Assembly: GCA_041287635.1 (NCBI GenBank)
Contig: JBGGNG010000065.1
Span: forward strand, 1-9,025
DNA: 9,025 nt
Source of the DNA: JAOUEA01 sp041287635
GTDB lineage: Bacteria; Actinomycetota; UBA4738; HRBIN12
Direction: 5' to 3'
A program made the position numbers and the translations under genes. Of the stretch, positions 6,630-9,025 are shown piece by piece; the stretch's first letter is position 1, and the number at the start of each line of letters is the position of its first letter. The notes under the pieces are model-generated. The model saw only the letters and a program-made list of their open reading frames with translations, was not told the origin of the DNA and searched no databases.

Positions 6630-7493
6630 CTAGAGGCGGATGCCGACCCGCTTCCTGACCTCGGCCTGATCGACCTCGGGGTCGATGCCGCGCTGGCGGA
6701 GCAGGAACTCCGAGTACGGGGCGATGAAGCGGTACTTCGGCGGCAGGAGCGGCCGAGCCGCTCGGATGACCGGGAACGTCGCCCTCATCGCCGTCCGTTT
6801 CACGGCCCCGAACGGCATGCCGTACATCTCGCGGAGGTCCTCGGGCAACGTGCCGTAGGCGAGGCGCGACACGCCCCGGAGCACCGGGCGCCACTCCGCT
6901 TCCTCGGGAGGATCGAAGAACAGATCCAGCACCCTGCGGGCGCCTTCGGTGACCTGCAACTCCCCCCGATCCTCGAAGTCGGCGAGCCAGGCGCGCAACG
7001 CCTGCCACGTGGCCGGGATCATCGCCCGAGGGACGAGGCAGAGCTCCGCCGCGAGCATCTGCTCCTCGTGGAACCGCTGCCGTCCCGCGTCGTCGAGCCT
7101 GCCGACGGTGAGCTGCTCGAACAGGATGGCGGAGTCGACGAGGCATGCGTGGACGTAGAGCAACAGCTCGGGATCGAGCGCATCGTAGCGTTTCCCGGTG
7201 ACGGGGTCGGTGCCGTTGATGCGGGTGTGGACCTCGTTGATCTTGTCGGCGGAGGCATGCGCCTCGGCCTTCGTCCCGAACGTGAGCGTGTAGGTCAGGA
7301 TCAGCGTGCGCTGCAGTCGCTTCCACGGGTTGCGCTCGTACATGCCGGTCTGGTTCGCTCCGGCGACCACGAGGGGGTGGGCAGCCTGCATCAGCAGAGC
7401 ACGGGCCCCGCCGAACAACACCGTGACCTCGCGGTGGACCTGCCACGAGACGCTCTCGGGCCCGAAGTAGCCGGTGTCGACACTGCTCGCCAT
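6630..7493 (-). CDS. DUF2236 family oxygenase (MpaB / rubber-oxygenase-like)
   Basis: A 287-residue protein with the DUF2236 pattern: WQVHREVTVLFGGARALLMQAAHPLV (about 17-42, with the conserved His39-Pro), NPWKRLQRT (55-63), LTFGTKAEAHASADKINEVH (70-89), then the conserved YDALDPELLLYVHACLVDS (103-121, His115). His39 and His115 are the residues that could bind a b-type heme, by analogy with the related latex-clearing protein Lcp and fungal MpaB, which oxidatively cleave double bonds in polyisoprene or prenyl chains. There is no signal peptide, so it is probably cytoplasmic or peripherally membrane-bound. Length is usual for the family. It is the first gene of a four-gene minus-strand cluster. 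The ATG at 7493 is preceded by TAGGCT at 6 nt (leaderless promoter) and a 14-bp palindrome. Family assignment is firm; substrate is unknown. Confidence 0.92.
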   Translation of the reverse strand: MASSVDTGYFGPESVSWQVHREVTVLFGGARALLMQAAHPLVVAGANQTGMYERNPWKRLQRTLILTYTLTFGTKAEAHASADKINEVHTRINGTDPVTGKRYDALDPELLLYVHACLVDSAILFEQLTVGRLDDAGRQRFHEEQMLAAELCLVPRAMIPATWQALRAWLADFEDRGELQVTEGARRVLDLFFDPPEEAEWRPVLRGVSRLAYGTLPEDLREMYGMPFGAVKRTAMRATFPVIRAARPLLPPKYRFIAPYSEFLLRQRGIDPEVDQAEVRKRVGIRL

Positions 7494-7499
7494 GTGTCG

Positions 7500-7505
7500 A
7501 GCCTA
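7500..7505 (-). promoter_or_regulatory. Putative -10 element (TAGGCT) for the DUF2236 operon
   Basis: TAGGCT on the minus strand lies 6 nt before the ATG at 7493, predicting a leaderless transcript that would serve the whole 7493-4338 cluster. No Shine-Dalgarno sequence is present. No clear -35 is visible: the expected position, upstream of the palindrome, is GC-rich. Confidence 0.5.
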
Positions 7506-7506
7506 C

Positions 7507-7520
7507 GGCGATGCATCGCC
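7507..7520. promoter_or_regulatory. Perfect 14-bp palindrome, candidate operator
   Basis: GGCGATGCATCGCC reads identically on both strands. It sits 1 bp upstream of the putative -10 of the DUF2236 operon, in the -10/-35 spacer, where a bound dimeric regulator would block or remodel RNA polymerase. The regulator is unknown and no regulator gene lies in the window. A weaker inverted repeat, TGCGA-CGA-TCGCA (7576-7588), lies on the other side of the divergent gap. Confidence 0.4.
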
Positions 7521-7600
7521 ATCGGCCGGGGGCGAACCTCTGCGCCGCTCGTGGCTGGACTTGCGACGGAACCGATGCGACGATCGCAGCCCGCACGCGT

Positions 7601-7606
7601 CATCCT
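7601..7606 (+). promoter_or_regulatory. Weak -10-like hexamer (CATCCT) for the DUF5317 gene
   Basis: CATCCT lies 8 nt before the ATG at 7615. It keeps the A at position 2 and T at position 6 of a -10 box but lacks the leading T. The stretch before the ATG (TTCCCCACC) has no Shine-Dalgarno sequence, so leaderless translation is again likely. This assignment is weak. Confidence 0.25.
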
Positions 7607-7614
7607 TCCCCACC

Positions 7615-8277
7615 ATGATCGTCGTCCTGACCGTCGCCATCATCGGCCTCGTCGCCGGAACCCTCGCGGGCGGTAGCGTGCGCAACTTCGAGCGGATCCA
7701 CGTGTACTGGTGGGGCGCCGCCGCCGCGGGACTCGTGCTGCAGTTGATCCCGTTCGACCGCTGGCTCGACGACGATGTCGCGGTCGCCGCCCTCGTGGGC
7801 AGCTACGCGTTGCTGATCGCGTTCGTCTGGGTGAACCGACGACTCCCGGCTGCGCCCCTGCTCCTGCTGGGCCTCACGCTCAACATGGCCGTGATCGCGT
7901 TCAACGGCGGCATGCCCGTGAGCGAGGCGGCGATCCGCGCAGCGGGCGGACCGAGCGGGGTGCTGCCCTCGGCGATCGATGACGGGAAACACCACGTGAT
8001 GACGTCGTCGGACGTGCTCACCCCGCTCGCGGACGTGATCGGCCTGCCCCCACCGGTCTCGACCGTGCTGTCGATCGGCGACGCGTTCCTCTACGCAGGC
8101 ATCGTGGCGTTCACCGTGATCGTCATGCGGGGACACTTCGCGGGAAATCGTCGTCCCCCCGCGTGGATCCCGATGTATCGGGGGAAGCACCTCCCTCCTG
8201 AACGTCGCCTGCCCCGCCGGTCACGGCCTGAGGGGGAGCCTCGGCTTGCAGCAGTGAGCTCGGGAACTTCACCGTGA
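7615..8277 (+). CDS. DUF5317 family integral membrane protein
   Basis: A 220-residue membrane protein with five likely helices at about 2-20, 30-47, 56-74, 80-97 and 150-171. Family-like marks are FNGGMPVS (96-103) after helix 4, a His pair in DGKHHVMTSSDVLTPLADVIGLP (123-145), and SIGDAFLYAG (153-162) opening helix 5. These match DUF5317 as I know it; its function is not established. The first 170 residues are the conserved part. The last 50 or so (about 172-220) are Arg/Pro-rich, probably cytoplasmic and disordered. The start is ATG 7615 because the N-terminal helix begins there; the frame stays open back to 7474 but that overlaps the divergent DUF2236 gene and its promoter. The last 155 bp overlap the 3' end of the histidine kinase gene on the other strand, so its tail may have been created by loss of an earlier stop. 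Confidence 0.88.
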   Translation: MIVVLTVAIIGLVAGTLAGGSVRNFERIHVYWWGAAAAGLVLQLIPFDRWLDDDVAVAALVGSYALLIAFVWVNRRLPAAPLLLLGLTLNMAVIAFNGGMPVSEAAIRAAGGPSGVLPSAIDDGKHHVMTSSDVLTPLADVIGLPPPVSTVLSIGDAFLYAGIVAFTVIVMRGHFAGNRRPPAWIPMYRGKHLPPERRLPRRSRPEGEPRLAAVSSGTSP

Positions 8278-9025
8278 TCGTGGTGCCCTCGCCGGGAGCG
8301 CTCTGCACGTCGAACGTGCCGCCACCGACCTGGGCGCGTTCGCGCATCATCGCCATGCCGAAGTGACCCTCGGGTCCCGGCGCGTCGACGTCGAAGCCGA
8401 CGCCGTTGTCACGCAACTCGAGCACGATCGAGTCGGCGTCCTCGTGCACCCCGATCCAGAAGTCCGCGGCCTGGGCGTGCTTGAGGGAGTTCATGACCGC
8501 CTCGCGCGCGATGTGGAAGATCAGCAGTGCGATCGGCGCCGGCAGCGGCATCTCGTCGATGTCGCGGTGGTACGTGACGTCGGCGTCGCGCCCGACCTCG
8601 TCGGTGAACGACTCGAGCGCTTCGGCGAGCCCCCTGGCTCCCAACGGCGAGCGGTGCAGGTCTCGGATCAGCGCCCGGATGCGGTCGGAGGTCGCCTGCT
8701 TGGACTCGCGGATCTTCTCGAGCTGATCCCGAACCGCCGGGATATCGTCCTTCTCGAGGAGCTTGCGTGCGACGTCGACCTGGATAGAGAGCCGGAAGAG
8801 CACCTGCGCCAGATCGTCGTGGAGGTACCCGGCGATCTGCAGCCGTTCGTCTGCACGCTCCTCCGCCATCGCGTTCGACAACGTCTTGAGCACCTGCTCA
8901 CGCTCCTGGAGCTCCTTGTGCGCCTCCTCGAGCGCCTGCGACCTGAAGAACATTTGCCGCGCAAAGACGAGCGGAGCGATCAAGGCGGGCAGGACCCACC
9001 AGTTGTTCTCGTCGAACAGAATGGC
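8123..9025 (-). CDS. Sensor histidine kinase, NarL-partner type (HisKA_3 + HATPase), 5' end cut by window edge
   Basis: The minus-strand frame is open from the right edge to the stop at 8123, showing 300 residues; the N-terminus lies outside. In order from the right edge: a transmembrane helix (WWVLPALIAPLVFARQMFF), a coiled-coil linker (ALEEAHKELQEREQVL), a HisKA_3-type dimerisation domain with phospho-acceptor His in GYLHDDLAQ (coded near 8819-8821), and a HATPase_c domain with N-box REAVMNSLKHA, G1 DNGVGFD, and G2 GHFGMAMMRERA, ending GEGTTITVKFP. The last 46 residues are a low-complexity Gly/Ser/Asp-rich tail that overlaps the DUF5317 gene. Kinases of this kind (NarX, DegS, LiaS) phosphorylate LuxR/NarL-type response regulators. 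No regulator lies downstream, since the next gene is convergent. A TTG at 8983 could be read as a start, but it lies within the membrane helix, so the true start is upstream. Confidence 0.93.
   Translation of the reverse strand, partial: AILFDENNWWVLPALIAPLVFARQMFFRSQALEEAHKELQEREQVLKTLSNAMAEERADERLQIAGYLHDDLAQVLFRLSIQVDVARKLLEKDDIPAVRDQLEKIRESKQATSDRIRALIRDLHRSPLGARGLAEALESFTDEVGRDADVTYHRDIDEMPLPAPIALLIFHIAREAVMNSLKHAQAADFWIGVHEDADSIVLELRDNGVGFDVDAPGPEGHFGMAMMRERAQVGGGTFDVQSAPGEGTTITVKFPSSLLQAEAPPQAVTGGAGDVQEGGASPDTSGSTRGDDDFPRSVPA

Noticed and set aside
5438..6658. 406-codon plus-strand frame opposite the methyltransferase and HAD genes
   Set aside because: Arg/Val/His-rich antisense frame spanning two genes with clear catalytic motifs on the other strand.
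7474..7614. N-terminal extension of DUF5317 by 47 residues
   Set aside because: It would overlap the divergent DUF2236 start and its promoter. The extension is Arg-rich and hydrophilic, while the family starts with the hydrophobic helix at ATG 7615.
6583..7676. 363-codon plus-strand and 337-codon minus-strand frames around the DUF2236 gene
   Set aside because: Both are shadows of DUF2236, whose conserved His and dipeptide motifs are in the other minus frame. Neither shows a domain.
8981..8983. TTG codon as the histidine kinase start
   Set aside because: The frame is open to the window edge and the TTG falls inside a continuous membrane helix, so the gene must begin upstream.
1..9025. tRNA, rRNA, CRISPR array, insertion sequence, prophage or defence genes
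   Set aside because: Read through on both strands. I saw no cloverleaf or rRNA-like stretch, no spaced long repeats, no transposase or integrase motifs and no terminal inverted repeats.

Overview
The window is GC-rich, compactly coded DNA that looks like Actinomycetota. Support comes from codon choice, GTG starts, an HRDC-tailed UvrD2-type helicase, a DUF5317 membrane protein, a DUF2236 oxygenase, a Rv0958-like AAA+ ATPase, and several start codons preceded at 6-8 nt by a TANNNT hexamer (the leaderless arrangement common in actinobacteria). It does not look like Mycobacterium itself. A deeper class such as Acidimicrobiia or Thermoleophilia is possible, but the sequence alone cannot settle it. 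There are no tRNA or rRNA genes, insertion sequences, CRISPR arrays or prophage genes, and no gene-free stretch longer than about 120 bases.

Layout. Left part (1-2304, all minus strand): the start of a truncated four-helix membrane protein, a MoxR/Mg-chelatase-type AAA+ ATPase, and a small ankyrin-repeat protein. An 82-bp divergent gap then leads to a plus-strand UvrD2-like DNA helicase (2387-4330). The helicase runs tail to tail, with 7 bp between stops, into a minus-strand cluster read from 7493 down to 4338: DUF2236 oxygenase, HAD-IIA phosphatase, UbiE/MenG-type methyltransferase and a UbiA-like polytopic membrane protein. The last three genes are tightly packed (43-bp gap, 8-bp overlap, 11-bp overlap), so this looks like one operon. 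A 121-bp divergent gap carrying a perfect 14-bp palindrome separates it from a plus-strand DUF5317 membrane protein. That protein overlaps, tail to tail by 155 bp, a minus-strand NarL-family sensor histidine kinase that runs off the right edge.

How it fits together. The most coherent group is 4338-7493. Three of its four products belong to families that act on prenylated or polyisoprenoid substrates (DUF2236/MpaB/rubber-oxygenase fold, UbiE/MenG quinone methyltransferase, UbiA-like fold). The fourth is a HAD phosphatase of the group that includes the pyrophosphatase LHPP. I infer a quinone- or isoprenoid-lipid-related pathway, but no substrate can be read from the sequence. The rest is ordinary housekeeping and signalling. 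I do not see a clearly new defence or mobile system. The points most worth a second look are the isoprenoid-type operon, the UbiA-like protein lacking the usual aspartate motifs, the shared leaderless promoter pattern, the operator-like palindrome and the long convergent overlap.
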